DNA of 62,869 bases from JBILCM01 sp044353165 (lineage in GTDB: Bacteria; Bacillota; Bacilli; Paenibacillales; YIM-B00363). Below the pieces are notes generated by a model. That model saw only the letters and a list, made by a program, of their open reading frames with translations. It was not told the origin of the DNA and made no database searches. A program made the position numbers and the translations under genes. This document shows positions 34,708-43,907 of this stretch, piece after piece; position 1 is the stretch's first letter; every line of letters begins with the position of its first letter. The stretch lies in NCBI GenBank assembly GCA_044353165.1, contig JBILCM010000005.1, positions 1 to 62,869 on the forward strand, given 5' to 3'.

Positions 34708-35718
34708 CTACACGATTCCAATGTATTTGGCATAGGCCGTTTTCGCTTCGACAATATCGTTCGTGCCTTGAACGAGAATTCTTCCGTCCTTAAAAAGCAC
34801 AAACCGCAGATTTTCATCCAACTCGATTTTAAGCAAGAATGGGTTGCGCATGACTTTACCGATAGACGAAAGTTTCTGCTCCCATACATCCAAGTCCAAA
34901 GTGCCCGGTCGCGTAATTTGGACTGTATCACGACCACATAGAGATGTGGCAATATCTGCTTCGCTTGGGTGCAGTGCCGGAAAATCTCCATGTTTGCAGA
35001 CAGGACAATTGCCATTCGGATGACCAAATTGAATTTCAAAGAATGTTGATTTCCACACGTCTATTGTGATGAATGACTTGCGTATCGCCGCCTGGTTACC
35101 CGTTAACCACTTGATGGCTTCAGTCGCTTGATAACTGGCCACGATCGAAACAATCGGCGCAATCACGCCGACCGTGTCACAAGTCGGTCCGTTCGCCTGC
35201 GCAGAGGGTACGATGCAACGAAAACAAGGTGTCAATCCTGGTATGAACGGAGCACTCATACCCTGTGAACCAACAGCACCGCCATATATGAATGGAACAC
35301 GATGACGAAAACAAGCATCATTCAGTAAAAACCTTGTGAAAAAATTGTCGGTGCCATCAAGCACAATATCTACACGCTTCACCCATTCTTCAACATTGAA
35401 TGCCGTGACATCAGCAACGATCGCTTCCAATCGAAGCTCAGAATTCATCTTACGTAATTTACGTTGTGCAGCGATGGCTTTGGGTAGCGAAGCAGCTGCA
35501 TCTGACTCATCATACAACGACTGTCGTTGAAGATTACTCCACTCCACGACATCACGATCAATGATTGTAAGCGCTCCAATCCCTGATCGTGCCAGTTGCT
35601 CAGCTATAGCTGACCCTAAAGCGCCCATGCCCACAATTAATGCATGACCTTTATGCAAGGTTTGTTGCCCGATATCACCAATCGGGGCAAACAGCTTTTG
35701 ACGCGAATATCGATCCAA
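34708..35718 (-). CDS. MoeB/ThiF-family adenylyltransferase
   Basis: 336 residues from TTG 35718, behind AAGGAGG. E1-like enzymes adenylate the C-terminal Gly-Gly of MoaD or ThiS-type sulfur carriers. ATP loop: VGMGALGSAIAEQLARSGIG; then DRDVVEWSNLQRQSLYD and DGTDNFFTRFLLNDA. Zinc cysteines sit in PCFRC and NCPVC. The last 80 residues form a small ThiS/MoaD-like or regulatory tail rather than a rhodanese. No moaD or thiS gene is next to it, so molybdopterin versus thiamine cannot be told apart. Confidence 0.87.
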   Translation of the reverse strand: MDRYSRQKLFAPIGDIGQQTLHKGHALIVGMGALGSAIAEQLARSGIGALTIIDRDVVEWSNLQRQSLYDESDAAASLPKAIAAQRKLRKMNSELRLEAIVADVTAFNVEEWVKRVDIVLDGTDNFFTRFLLNDACFRHRVPFIYGGAVGSQGMSAPFIPGLTPCFRCIVPSAQANGPTCDTVGVIAPIVSIVASYQATEAIKWLTGNQAAIRKSFITIDVWKSTFFEIQFGHPNGNCPVCKHGDFPALHPSEADIATSLCGRDTVQITRPGTLDLDVWEQKLSSIGKVMRNPFLLKIELDENLRFVLFKDGRILVQGTNDIVEAKTAYAKYIGIV

Positions 35719-35735
35719 ACGATAACCTCCTTCCC

Positions 35736-36881
35736 TCATCGTAACGACAAAAATTTGGCTAACAGAAAGAGAGCACCGACTGAAACAATGGACCCGATAA
35801 TGAATGTGAATGACATGTTTATTTCAAACAGTCCTCCCGCGATCAAAGGACCAAAAATACGACCCAAACTATCCATAGAAGAACTAAGACCGCTTGTCAA
35901 TCCTTGGCCAGACTTCGTGGATTGTGTGATGAGCGAAGTAATACATGGACGCAACAGTGCGTTCCCAAGCGCAAATACGGCTAAAAATACCGATGCGCTC
36001 CAAACGTTCCATGAGAATAACAACAATGAAAATCCGATGGCTTGCAGAATAAATCCCATGCGAATCAATAGCGGTTCCTTACCTGGGGTAGCATATTTGC
36101 GAATAATACCGCCTTGCGTCATCGCCCCTACAACCCCGCTGATCAGGAACATGATACCGATATCTTTCGGTGTTGCATCGAAGCGTGCGATTCCAAAAAA
36201 TTGCAACGTCGACTCCAGTCCTGCGAGGGTGAATGTGACGAGAAACAGCATCACAAATAAATACCGTATTGATCCATTAAACAGCGCCCAGCGTGAGGGT
36301 TGTTCCGCAGAAAGTTGTTTCATCTGATCCTTGCGAAGTGATTCGGGTAGCCAACGCAACGCAATGATGAAGGTCAGGAATGAAACTGCTGCAGCTGTAA
36401 AGAAAGGGATTGATGTGCCTAATTCGCTTAATATACCTCCGATGGCGGGACCAAAAATGAACCCCAAACCAATGGACATCCCTACAAGTCCCATCGCCCG
36501 GGTTCGTTTCTCCTCAGACGTGATATCTGCTACGTAGGCTACAGCACATGCAGTTATGGCACCTGAAAAAAGACCGCCAACGATGCGCGAAACATACATG
36601 AAGCCCAAGTGACCGTCTGCCATACCGAAAATTATAAAGCTAAAGCCAAATCCAATCATACCTGCCATTAATACGGGTCTTCGGCCTAGCCGATCAGACA
36701 ATCCGCCCCACACGGGAGAAAGAAGAAATGACGCAACGGAATAAGCCGCGATCATCACATAAAAATGAAATTGCTCAGCGCCTGAATCGATGATCATAAC
36801 CGGCATAACAGGTATAATAATCCCAAAACCAAGGAATGTTGTGAATAACATAGTCATGATGACAGCCATTCGTTTATCCAT
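35736..36881 (-). CDS. MFS drug-type exporter (TetA-like)
   Basis: 381 residues and 12 membrane helices. Motif A GGLSDRLGRRPVLMAG lies between helices 2 and 3, and GPAIGGILSELGTSIPF fits motif C of drug antiporters in the DHA1 group. The substrate is unknown; similarity to tetracycline and multidrug exporters is general. ATG 36881 follows TTGGAGAT. It ends 17 bases before the MoeB-like start, so the two are probably cotranscribed, without an obvious shared function. Confidence 0.88.
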   Translation of the reverse strand: MDKRMAVIMTMLFTTFLGFGIIIPVMPVMIIDSGAEQFHFYVMIAAYSVASFLLSPVWGGLSDRLGRRPVLMAGMIGFGFSFIIFGMADGHLGFMYVSRIVGGLFSGAITACAVAYVADITSEEKRTRAMGLVGMSIGLGFIFGPAIGGILSELGTSIPFFTAAAVSFLTFIIALRWLPESLRKDQMKQLSAEQPSRWALFNGSIRYLFVMLFLVTFTLAGLESTLQFFGIARFDATPKDIGIMFLISGVVGAMTQGGIIRKYATPGKEPLLIRMGFILQAIGFSLLLFSWNVWSASVFLAVFALGNALLRPCITSLITQSTKSGQGLTSGLSSSMDSLGRIFGPLIAGGLFEINMSFTFIIGSIVSVGALFLLAKFLSLR

Positions 36882-36931
36882 CTTGTATCTCCAATAATCG
36901 GTTCGTTTGATAGTATCGTAACATCATAGTA

Positions 36932-36959
36932 TTGAAAGCTCAATGAAATTTGATATACT
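36932..36959 (+). promoter_or_regulatory. Promoter of the decarboxylase gene
   Basis: TTGAAA (36932-36937), a 16-base spacer and TATACT (36954-36959), about 50 bases before the start. Confidence 0.5.
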
Positions 36960-37007
36960 CAATGTGTTTGACCGAACTTGCGCAAGCATAGAAAGAGAGC
37001 GATTGAC

Positions 37008-38480
37008 GTGGACCAAGCAAGCACCCCCTTATTCGAAGCCTTACAATCCCATGCGAGAAAACAGACTTTACCGTTTCACATTCCCGGACATAAACGAGGA
37101 GCAGGCATGGATCCCGAATTTCGTGATTTCATTGGCGAGAATGCGCTGTCTATCGATTTGATTAATATTGCTCCGCTTGATGATTTACATCAACCGACAG
37201 GTGCTATTCAATCTGCGCAATCACTAGCAGCGGAAGCTTTCTCAGCAGATTATACGTTCTTCTCAGTCCAAGGCACAAGCGGTGCCATTCAGACGATGGT
37301 CATGGCTGCATGCGGCCCGGGAGACAAAATCATCGTCCCCCGGAATGTGCATAAATCTGTTATGTCGGCCATTATTTTCGCCGGAGCGCGCCCTGTGTTT
37401 CTCTCGCCAGCAATGGACGACCGTCTTGGCATCGCACACGGCATTACCACCCGTTCTGTTCGCTTGGCACTTGAACGACACCCTGACGCGAAGGCCGTCA
37501 TGGTCATTAACCCCACTTATTTTGGAATTTGTACGAATTTGAAGGAAATTGTTGACTTTGTTCATTCATTCAACATTCCTGTATTAGTGGATGAGGCGCA
37601 CGGTGCACACATTCACTTTCATGATGGTTTGCCGCTTTCAGCCATGCAAGCGGGTGCAGACATGTCTGCCACCAGCTTACATAAATTAGGCGGTTCGATG
37701 ACACAAAGTTCTGTGTTGAATTTGAAAGGACATCGAATTAACCCAAAAAGGGTACAAGCGATCTTATCGATGTTGACCACAACCTCAACATCTTACATCC
37801 TGCTTGCCTCCTTGGATACTGCGCGGCGCCACCTGGCATTGAATGGTCAGACGATGGCTAATTGTGCCATCCAACTCGCTCGCCAAGCGCGCCAATCACT
37901 GAATAAAATAGAAGGAATTTATTGTTTTGGCGATGAGATCATCGGTGCTGAAGCAACCTATGATTATGACCCCACAAAGCTAACAATCCACGTTCGTCAA
38001 TTGGGAATTACCGGCTTTGATGTAGAAAAAATATTGCGCAATCGCTTCAACATTGAAGTTGAGATGAGTGACATGTACAATGTGCTATGTATTATTACTT
38101 CAGGGGATTCAGAACAATCCATTGGTTCACTCGTATTTGCAATGCAAGAAATTGCCAAGATGCATGAAAATCGAGATCATTCAGGCAGTGTCATTGTAAA
38201 AAATCCTCAAATCCCTACACTTTCGTTATCACCAAGGGATGCCTTCTATGCCGAAACAGAGTTAATTCCGTTATGTGAAGCGAGTGGCCGCATTATAGCT
38301 GAATTCATCATGGTCTATCCGCCTGGAATTCCGATCTTGCTTCCCGGCGAAGTGGTGACACAAGAAAATATTGATTATATTATGGAGCACATCCACATTG
38401 GTTTGCCGGTTCAAGGGCCAGAGGACAAGACAATTCAACAAGTAAAGGTCATTATCGAAGAAAAAGCTATATTTGCTTAG
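37008..38480 (+). CDS. Orn/Lys/Arg decarboxylase, SpeA-like
   Basis: 490 residues from GTG 37008, preceded by AGAAAGAGAG; an in-frame TTG at 36978 is less likely. PLP-dependent fold I enzyme. The N-terminal LPFHIPGHKRGAGM is typical of the group, and the PLP lysine sits in SATSLHKLGGSMTQSS. A C-terminal wing domain (about 390-490) is present. B. subtilis SpeA of this size and type is an arginine decarboxylase that starts spermidine synthesis. Lysine decarboxylase is possible. No speE or speB homologue is beside it. Confidence 0.87.
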   Translation: MDQASTPLFEALQSHARKQTLPFHIPGHKRGAGMDPEFRDFIGENALSIDLINIAPLDDLHQPTGAIQSAQSLAAEAFSADYTFFSVQGTSGAIQTMVMAACGPGDKIIVPRNVHKSVMSAIIFAGARPVFLSPAMDDRLGIAHGITTRSVRLALERHPDAKAVMVINPTYFGICTNLKEIVDFVHSFNIPVLVDEAHGAHIHFHDGLPLSAMQAGADMSATSLHKLGGSMTQSSVLNLKGHRINPKRVQAILSMLTTTSTSYILLASLDTARRHLALNGQTMANCAIQLARQARQSLNKIEGIYCFGDEIIGAEATYDYDPTKLTIHVRQLGITGFDVEKILRNRFNIEVEMSDMYNVLCIITSGDSEQSIGSLVFAMQEIAKMHENRDHSGSVIVKNPQIPTLSLSPRDAFYAETELIPLCEASGRIIAEFIMVYPPGIPILLPGEVVTQENIDYIMEHIHIGLPVQGPEDKTIQQVKVIIEEKAIFA

Positions 38481-38563
38481 TTCGTCCATCATGGTTCCAT
38501 TGTAGGTTAGTAACAAAACTGTTAAGATAAAAATATATGATACAAAGTAGGTGTAGCGAAGCA

Positions 38564-38983
38564 ATGAGTCAGAGTGCATATCTTTATTTGGTTGAAGGAT
38601 CAGCAGCACCTTCCCTTACGCTAGACGAAGTAAAATCTTGGTTACTTCGTTATAAGGAGCAAGTAGGAAAGACTGGAGAGCAATTAGACTGGAATTATGC
38701 AGACGCAGCATTCCCTTATACGATGGAATTTAAGCCTGAGAGTGAGGGGAACTGGTTTTATCTGAAAGGTGTGAACCCACTCTACCGATATATCGTATTC
38801 GGTGTAGGATCCAAATTGAACGAAGAATCTGAGGTTCACTACATACAAATCGTATTGCCAGATGGAAGCACACATGGAGATAAAGCGAAAGCGAATGAAC
38901 TCTGTAAATATTTAGGGCGACATTTGTTAGCAGAACTTCATTTGTTCAACAATCGTGTCATGTATTTTAATCCACGAAAATAG
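38564..38983 (+). CDS. DUF1885-like protein
   Basis: 139 residues from ATG 38564; the frame extends nine codons further back without a good site. SQSAYLYLVEG and LDWNYADAAFPYTME recall the DUF1885 family of Bacillota, for which no function is known. It is mixed alpha/beta, soluble, with one Cys and no signal peptide. It follows the decarboxylase with about 80 bases between and ends at a very strong terminator. The family label is from memory and moderate. Confidence 0.5.
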   Translation: MSQSAYLYLVEGSAAPSLTLDEVKSWLLRYKEQVGKTGEQLDWNYADAAFPYTMEFKPESEGNWFYLKGVNPLYRYIVFGVGSKLNEESEVHYIQIVLPDGSTHGDKAKANELCKYLGRHLLAELHLFNNRVMYFNPRK

Positions 38984-38985
38984 TA

Positions 38986-39033
38986 AAAATCGGGGGTGTA
39001 CCAAAGTAGATTTTCCTACTTTGGTACACCCCC
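38986..39033 (-). terminator. Perfect 18-bp hairpin terminator
   Basis: GGGGGTGTACCAAAGTAG and its exact inverse around the loop ATTTTC (38992-39033). The minus strand runs into GATTTTT, so it ends the DUF1292 gene; it should also stop the facing gene. Confidence 0.9.
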
Positions 39034-39040
39034 TCAACGT

Positions 39041-39331
39041 CTATTCATTCATTGAGTTTTGTTCTACCAACTCGTCATAGATCGCGGATACAGCTTCCCA
39101 TTCTTCTTCGTTCTCAATGTTAGCCAACACAACTTCTTCTCCATCGTGTTCCATCCGCAAAATATATCCTGCTTCATCCGGTTCGTTACGATCCACTAAC
39201 ACGACATACGCCTGATTGTTATAATCAAACGTATAGATCGGAATAAGTTCTTTTCTTTGTCCGTTCTCATCTGTGACTTCATAAATAGGTTCCTCTTCTT
39301 CTCGGGAAGCCACCCGATTTGAATCGTCCAT
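39041..39331 (-). CDS. DUF1292-family protein (YrzB-like)
   Basis: 96 residues, very acidic. The pattern IYEVTDENGQRKELIPIYTF, then YVVLVDRNEPDEAGYILRM, then ENEEEWEAVSAIYDEL is the DUF1292 family seen across Bacillota, often near yrrK/yrzL. Its function is unknown. AAGGTGAG stands before ATG 39331. Single gene with a strong terminator. Confidence 0.85.
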   Translation of the reverse strand: MDDSNRVASREEEEPIYEVTDENGQRKELIPIYTFDYNNQAYVVLVDRNEPDEAGYILRMEHDGEEVVLANIENEEEWEAVSAIYDELVEQNSMNE

Positions 39332-39356
39332 ACGTACTCACCTTCTTATGCTTCTA

Positions 39357-39950
39357 TTAATTTTTCTTCATCGATACAATCGCTTTCTCGGAAAGTAACT
39401 CGTAATCACTGTCTTCTGCCTGTTTAATAGAGAATCTGATTTTGTATTGACCCGTTAATTTAAAATCAAGCTTGATCGGCGCTGTTGTGTACCAGAATTC
39501 TTCCATTGAATCATTACTGAATTTGTAAACTTGAGACTCAACGGTTTGACCGTTCGGATCAACAACCGTTGTTCGTATCGCATGTACATTCGTTTTTAGA
39601 TTATCCACTTGCGCAAAAACAAAAAATTCATATCTTCCTTGGTATACATTCCCAAACGGCTTCATTGCATTGCGATCACCAGAAAACAAGAACAAATGAA
39701 CATTGGGTTTATAAATAAATAAACTGTCACCTTCAGTTTCAGTTGATGCTTGAAGCGTATCGGATAATGGACGCAGCGGTATGAACGTCCGCCCATCAAT
39801 CGAAAGTCCGCCGCCTGGAATATCAGTGCCGTTCACAGAGATGCGGATCTTCTTGCCTTTCCATGTTTGGACGAGTTCATTCGCTCCAGCGGTTGCGCCA
39901 CCCACCAATGAAAGCACCAAAAGTCCAATCAAAAGCTTGCGTAGGTTCAT
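39357..39950 (-). CDS. Secreted protein with copper-amine-oxidase-type stalk domain
   Basis: 197 residues from ATG 39950, seven bases after GGAGGG. A signal peptide (MNLRKLLIGLLVLSLVGGATAGA) is clear. Residues 28-75 match the copper amine oxidase N-terminal (stalk) domain, with VNGTDIPGGGLSIDGRTFIPLRPLSD. The C-terminal part is a beta-rich, immunoglobulin-like fold without motifs. Stalk domains are common in Paenibacillus exported proteins and do not bind copper themselves. Function unknown. Confidence 0.75.
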   Translation of the reverse strand: MNLRKLLIGLLVLSLVGGATAGANELVQTWKGKKIRISVNGTDIPGGGLSIDGRTFIPLRPLSDTLQASTETEGDSLFIYKPNVHLFLFSGDRNAMKPFGNVYQGRYEFFVFAQVDNLKTNVHAIRTTVVDPNGQTVESQVYKFSNDSMEEFWYTTAPIKLDFKLTGQYKIRFSIKQAEDSDYELLSEKAIVSMKKN

Positions 39951-40119
39951 GGGATGTCCCTCCATCATTTTGTCACATAACATTATACTCACCTCATAAT
40001 AAAGAGTTGCGGAAGCTTTCCATTCAAAAAAAAAAATAACTCCATGGAACATTTTTACAATTTATCACGTTAAATAGTTACATCTATTGTAAATGTTTAA
40101 TGAAAAGAGGAACGTTATC

Positions 40120-40275
40120 GTGAAAGACCAACAAATTGAAGAACAATATCATAAACTTAAAAATTTGCTCGAGCGCACTGTTGCGAAATATCAATACGAT
40201 TTTCAGCACCCTGAAGTTTTGAAGGTCAGCAGACGCTTAGATCAATGTGTGATGAAAATGATGAAATCGAAATAA
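40120..40275 (+). CDS. Spo0E-family aspartyl phosphatase
   Basis: 51 residues from GTG 40120, behind AAAAGAGG; the frame is open back to 40093. The protein is a helical hairpin with SRRLDQCV, matching the S-x-x-L-D core of Spo0E-like phosphatases. Those dephosphorylate Spo0A~P and delay sporulation. The size fits the short members of the family. The presence of a cotJ operon downstream agrees with a sporulating host. Confidence 0.8.
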   Translation: MKDQQIEEQYHKLKNLLERTVAKYQYDFQHPEVLKVSRRLDQCVMKMMKSK

Positions 40276-40352
40276 AGAGAATGTACCTTTTGTTTTCAAT
40301 ATAATCATGGTAAAGTAAATCTATGTGACCATGAATGTCGCAGGAGGTTTCA

Positions 40353-41099
40353 TTGTTGAGCAATCACATACAGATGATAGGCACTGGTAACATGTTTGCT
40401 AAAAATTTCTATAATAACAACGCAATCATCCATACCGAAAACTTCCGAATACTGATCGATTGCGGCTTTACAGCTGCCAGATCACTCCATCAGATCGGAA
40501 TGAATATGAACGATATTGATGGCATTCTCATTACACATATCCATAGTGATCATGTGGGTGGACTTGAAGAGTTCGCATTCCAGATGAATTTCATTCACCA
40601 ACGAAAACCCAAACTTTATGTGCCGGTCACAATTGTGGATACATTATGGGAAAAGACTCTTTGCGGCGCGTTGTATGATCCGCATAATGGTTACCATTCG
40701 TTAAACAACTATTTTGATGTAATCGAAATCCAAGAAGGAACACCCATTGTCATAGACAACAATTTTACAATCGAGTTATTTCGCACTGTTCATATTAAGG
40801 GGAAGCCTAGTTACGCATTGCTGATCAATGAAAATTTATTCTACTCATCAGATATGATTTTTGACCCGGACTTGCTTCAATTCATCGTTGCGAAGGGTAG
40901 ATGTAAACATATTTTTCATGAATGTCAGTTGACTGGCGTGGGTGAGGTTCATACGACATTAGCACAATTGTTAACATTACCGGAAACCATTCAGGATAAA
41001 ATAAAGTTAATGCATTATAATGACGACATGGAGTCATTCATTGGAAGAACAGGTCGAATGCAGTTTGCGGAACAATATCGCATGTACACATTGGACTGA
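40353..41099 (+). CDS. MBL-fold metal-dependent hydrolase
   Basis: 248 residues from TTG 40353 (or the adjacent TTG 40356), eight bases after AGGAGG. The metal site THIHSDHVGG (HxHxDH) is intact, with further ligands in SSDMIFD and near EVHTTL. Overall it resembles RNase Z/YycJ-like or ComA-like small beta-lactamase-fold hydrolases, but the reaction cannot be assigned. The next gene begins 50 bases on, so they may share a transcript. Confidence 0.85.
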   Translation: MLSNHIQMIGTGNMFAKNFYNNNAIIHTENFRILIDCGFTAARSLHQIGMNMNDIDGILITHIHSDHVGGLEEFAFQMNFIHQRKPKLYVPVTIVDTLWEKTLCGALYDPHNGYHSLNNYFDVIEIQEGTPIVIDNNFTIELFRTVHIKGKPSYALLINENLFYSSDMIFDPDLLQFIVAKGRCKHIFHECQLTGVGEVHTTLAQLLTLPETIQDKIKLMHYNDDMESFIGRTGRMQFAEQYRMYTLD

Positions 41100-41148
41100 C
41101 GAATGAATATAAGATTGAGCAACGTTGAGCCAACGGAGGTCATCCTAG

Positions 41149-41793
41149 GTGCAAAAAATTGATGGCATAGAAGATGAAATAGATCTGATTAATGATGGTA
41201 CTATAGTTTCGGTGGAGAAAGAGGGCATTATTGCCAATGGAAGAATTTCTTACCTCGAAGGGGATTTTATGGAGATTGAAGTCGCCCAGCATGATCTTTT
41301 CACGCTTGGGGATGCTGTGAAGGTTACCGCTTATGGAATGACGAGAATGATTAGCCTAAATACGTTCTTAATCGCAACGGATACCGAACTCTTAATTCTC
41401 ATCAATCCGCAGAAATACCAGAAGCCATCGTTAAATCGACAACATCCAAGGGTGAATGTGTTTCATGAAGGCAATCTGTTCTCCATTGGAGATTCTGCCA
41501 ACAATCAAGACGAACCCTTGTATGTGAAAGTGTTGAATATTAGTTTGGGCGGCATCGGTCTTCAAATCGAAGATGATCAGGGACTCAAGCCGCTGTCTTT
41601 AGCCAACCTCAAATCGGACTTGTTAGAAGATTTTAGCGCTCATATCGAGATCACTCGCAAAGACGTTACTGAATCGGGTACGTACATTGGCGCGAAATTT
41701 GTTCACTTGCCACGGAATAAGATCATTCCTCTGCGCGTACTGGTTCTCTACATTCAAATTATTATGCGTTCCATGGAACGCAAGGCATCTTGA
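41149..41793 (+). CDS. PilZ-domain protein, c-di-GMP receptor candidate
   Basis: 214 residues from GTG 41149, 11 bases after GGAGG. The N-terminal half (about 1-95) resembles the YcgR-type flagellar-brake beta barrel. The PilZ half has RQHPR (RxxxR) and, 40 residues later, NISLGG (NxSxxG); together these are the c-di-GMP-binding signature. Such proteins tune motility, exopolysaccharide or secretion. No flagellar or cellulose genes are nearby. Confidence 0.85.
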   Translation: MQKIDGIEDEIDLINDGTIVSVEKEGIIANGRISYLEGDFMEIEVAQHDLFTLGDAVKVTAYGMTRMISLNTFLIATDTELLILINPQKYQKPSLNRQHPRVNVFHEGNLFSIGDSANNQDEPLYVKVLNISLGGIGLQIEDDQGLKPLSLANLKSDLLEDFSAHIEITRKDVTESGTYIGAKFVHLPRNKIIPLRVLVLYIQIIMRSMERKAS

Positions 41794-42105
41794 TTATTGA
41801 TGCACTCCATCTCCAATATAACGCAATAGGGCGAGGGGCCAAGCAGTTTCCTCGCCGCTCTCCTTACGTCCCCACCCCATGACCCCATTCACATACTCCA
41901 GTGTAAACTCACCTTCTCGGCCCTCAACCATATACTTTCCAGGTTTGTAATACAGATTCTTGACAGCATATGAACGCGCCATTACCCATTTTTGCCGCAA
42001 CACTTCACGTTCATTATCCATTGTGCTTAGATTGATCGCTAGATAAAGACGGTCGATTTCTCGTTGCAACTCTTCCATCGTCATGTCACTGAGTCGTTGC
42101 ATCAT
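41794..42105 (-). CDS. DUF1811-family protein (YfhH-like)
   Basis: 103 residues from ATG 42105 behind GGGAGAATGGAGAG. MTMEELQREIDRLYLAI, the central KVGMARSY-like QKWVMARSYAV, and FTLEYVNGVMGWG follow the YfhH pattern of B. subtilis, a small SH3-like protein of unknown role. It is tail to tail with the PilZ gene (stop codons adjacent) and follows the GAPDH gene by 32 bases. Confidence 0.75.
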   Translation of the reverse strand: MMQRLSDMTMEELQREIDRLYLAINLSTMDNEREVLRQKWVMARSYAVKNLYYKPGKYMVEGREGEFTLEYVNGVMGWGRKESGEETAWPLALLRYIGDGVHQ

Positions 42106-42137
42106 TTTCTCTCCATTCTCCCACCAGTTCGTTCTTC

Positions 42138-43160
42138 CTATTCTACCAAAGCATAGTATTGGGAGCGAATATATCGTACAAAATCGACAACACGGCAGGC
42201 ATAAGCCCATTCGTTATCATACCAAGCAAGCAGTTTCACTTGGTCTTGGCGCACAAGAATACTCAACCCGTCAATAATGGCTGATTTATCATTCCCTATG
42301 TAATCTGCGGACACAAGCGGCTGTTCGTTATAATCGATAAATTTTCCAAGATTGCCTTGAATCGCGTGCTTGAAAGCTTCCTTGACTGCCGTCGTATTGA
42401 TTTCCTGACTGACTTTGACTTGTAAATCAAGCAGGGAGACATTCGGCACAGGTACTCTGACCGAATAACCTTGAATCTTGAATGCCAAATTCGGCAGCAC
42501 ACCAGCTAGAGCCTTACTGACTCCTGTTGATGTGGGAATGATGGAGCTTGCCGCAGTTCTCGCTCTGCGTAAATCATTGTGATAATTATCCACTGTGTTC
42601 TGGTCGTTGGTGTAGGCATGAATCGTGGTCATCCAACCTTGCTCGACACCGAAAGCTTGATCCAGAATGGACAAGACAGGTGCAATACAATTTGTTGTGC
42701 AAGAAGCTGTTGAAATCAGACAGTGGTTCATGGGATCGAACTGTTCCTCATTCACGCCCATCACAATCGTTGCATCAAGATCGTTGCCGGGAGCAGTGAC
42801 GATTACTTTACTAGCGCCGGATTGAAGATGTCGGGTTGCACTGGAACGGTCCAGAAATTTACCTGTAGCATCAATTACGATTTGAACGCCAAGTTTATCC
42901 CAAGGAATGCGTTCTGGTTCTCTTTGCGAAGTGATGTGAATGAATTTACCGTTAATCTCAATCCCACCTTGCGCAACTTCGATGGGCACATCCCACACAT
43001 GATGCACGGAATCATACCGTAACAGATGACAAAGGTGAGAAATGGGGAATGTTGAATTGATCGCGACTACCTCAATGTCCGTGAATTCCACCTGTTTTGA
43101 AAATAACCTTCGAATCAATAATCTCCCGATCCGGCCTGTACCATTAATTCCAATTTTCAT
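42138..43160 (-). CDS. gapB: Glyceraldehyde-3-phosphate dehydrogenase, GapB-like
   Basis: 340 residues from ATG 43160, ten bases after AAGGGGAA. Catalytic Cys lies in ASCTTNCIAP, with His in HAYTNDQNTVD. The cofactor loop reads VVAINSTF rather than VNDLT: the Asp that favours NAD in GapA is missing, as in gluconeogenic, NADP-preferring GapB. No other glycolytic genes (pgk, tpi) follow, also as in gapB. Direction and cofactor are inferences from these residues. Confidence 0.88.
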   Translation of the reverse strand: MKIGINGTGRIGRLLIRRLFSKQVEFTDIEVVAINSTFPISHLCHLLRYDSVHHVWDVPIEVAQGGIEINGKFIHITSQREPERIPWDKLGVQIVIDATGKFLDRSSATRHLQSGASKVIVTAPGNDLDATIVMGVNEEQFDPMNHCLISTASCTTNCIAPVLSILDQAFGVEQGWMTTIHAYTNDQNTVDNYHNDLRRARTAASSIIPTSTGVSKALAGVLPNLAFKIQGYSVRVPVPNVSLLDLQVKVSQEINTTAVKEAFKHAIQGNLGKFIDYNEQPLVSADYIGNDKSAIIDGLSILVRQDQVKLLAWYDNEWAYACRVVDFVRYIRSQYYALVE

Positions 43161-43301
43161 GAATTGTTTCCCCTTCACTCTATTTTTTATTTATATAATA
43201 TATTATTAACTATTTTATGCGCAATATAAAGATATATTTACTATTAATAACGTCATTTATATTATTTTAATATATCATAAATGAGCCACAACCCTCCAGT
43301 A

Positions 43302-43328
43302 ATGAGACAAACTTTCACCACATAAACT
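43302..43328 (+). promoter_or_regulatory. Possible sporulation-sigma promoter of cotJ
   Basis: CATAAACT at 43321-43328 fits the CATANNNT -10 used by SigE (and SigK); the -35 region around GACAAAC is weak. In B. subtilis cotJ is read by SigE. Confidence 0.35.
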
Positions 43329-43381
43329 ATTGTAAACACCCAAAGTTCCATTCATGAAGGATAAGGAGGTCCTGTTACGAA

Positions 43382-43570
43382 GTGATAAAAACCTACACTG
43401 TTTTTGCTAGTCCATTCGATCCATGCCCACCCCAAACGGTCCGCACCTTTGTTGTGCCGCCTAATGTTATTGCTCCTATGCAACCGTATGGCATGCCCCA
43501 GTTTTCACCGAAGGAAGCGCTCCGGTTCGGTACGTTATGGCCAGCTTATTACAGCCCTTACCCAAGATAA
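43382..43570 (+). CDS. cotJA: Spore coat protein CotJA
   Basis: 62 residues from GTG 43382; AAGGAGGT is 12 bases upstream, a slightly long gap. The sequence SPFDPCPPQTVRTFVVPP and LRFGTLWPAYYSPY are the CotJA marks. CotJA is an inner-coat protein needed to place CotJC. First gene of the cotJABC operon, 29 bases before cotJB. Confidence 0.93.
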   Translation: MIKTYTVFASPFDPCPPQTVRTFVVPPNVIAPMQPYGMPQFSPKEALRFGTLWPAYYSPYPR

Positions 43571-43599
43571 TTATAGGTTTGTAGATGGAGGATGAGGAC

Positions 43600-43863
43600 A
43601 TGAAAGACACGATCGATTCGCGCTTTTATCCAATGTTGGAAGAACTGCAAGCTATTGATTTTGTGCTTTTGGAACTTAATCTGTACTTGGACACCCACCC
43701 CAATGATCAACAAGCTATCGAACAATTCAATCGAACAGCCGTTCAACGCGCACAATTGGCACAACAATTCGAATCTTTGTTTGGACCGCTACGCAATTTT
43801 GGACAAAGTTTGTCCCCCATCCCATTCCGATGGAATCGGGGACCATGGCCATGGCAAGTGTGA
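43600..43863 (+). CDS. cotJB: Spore coat protein CotJB
   Basis: 87 residues from ATG 43600, preceded by GGAGGATGAGGAC. The helical part MLEELQAIDFVLLELNLYLDTHP and the C-terminal Trp/Pro-rich tail (RNRGPWPWQV-like) match CotJB. Its exact role is unknown; it is needed with CotJA and CotJC in the inner coat. It lies between the other two genes without overlap. Confidence 0.93.
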   Translation: MKDTIDSRFYPMLEELQAIDFVLLELNLYLDTHPNDQQAIEQFNRTAVQRAQLAQQFESLFGPLRNFGQSLSPIPFRWNRGPWPWQV

Positions 43864-43907
43864 GGACAGTTTTGCGTAAATAAGGTAAGAGGAGGCGATG
43901 AAAAAAG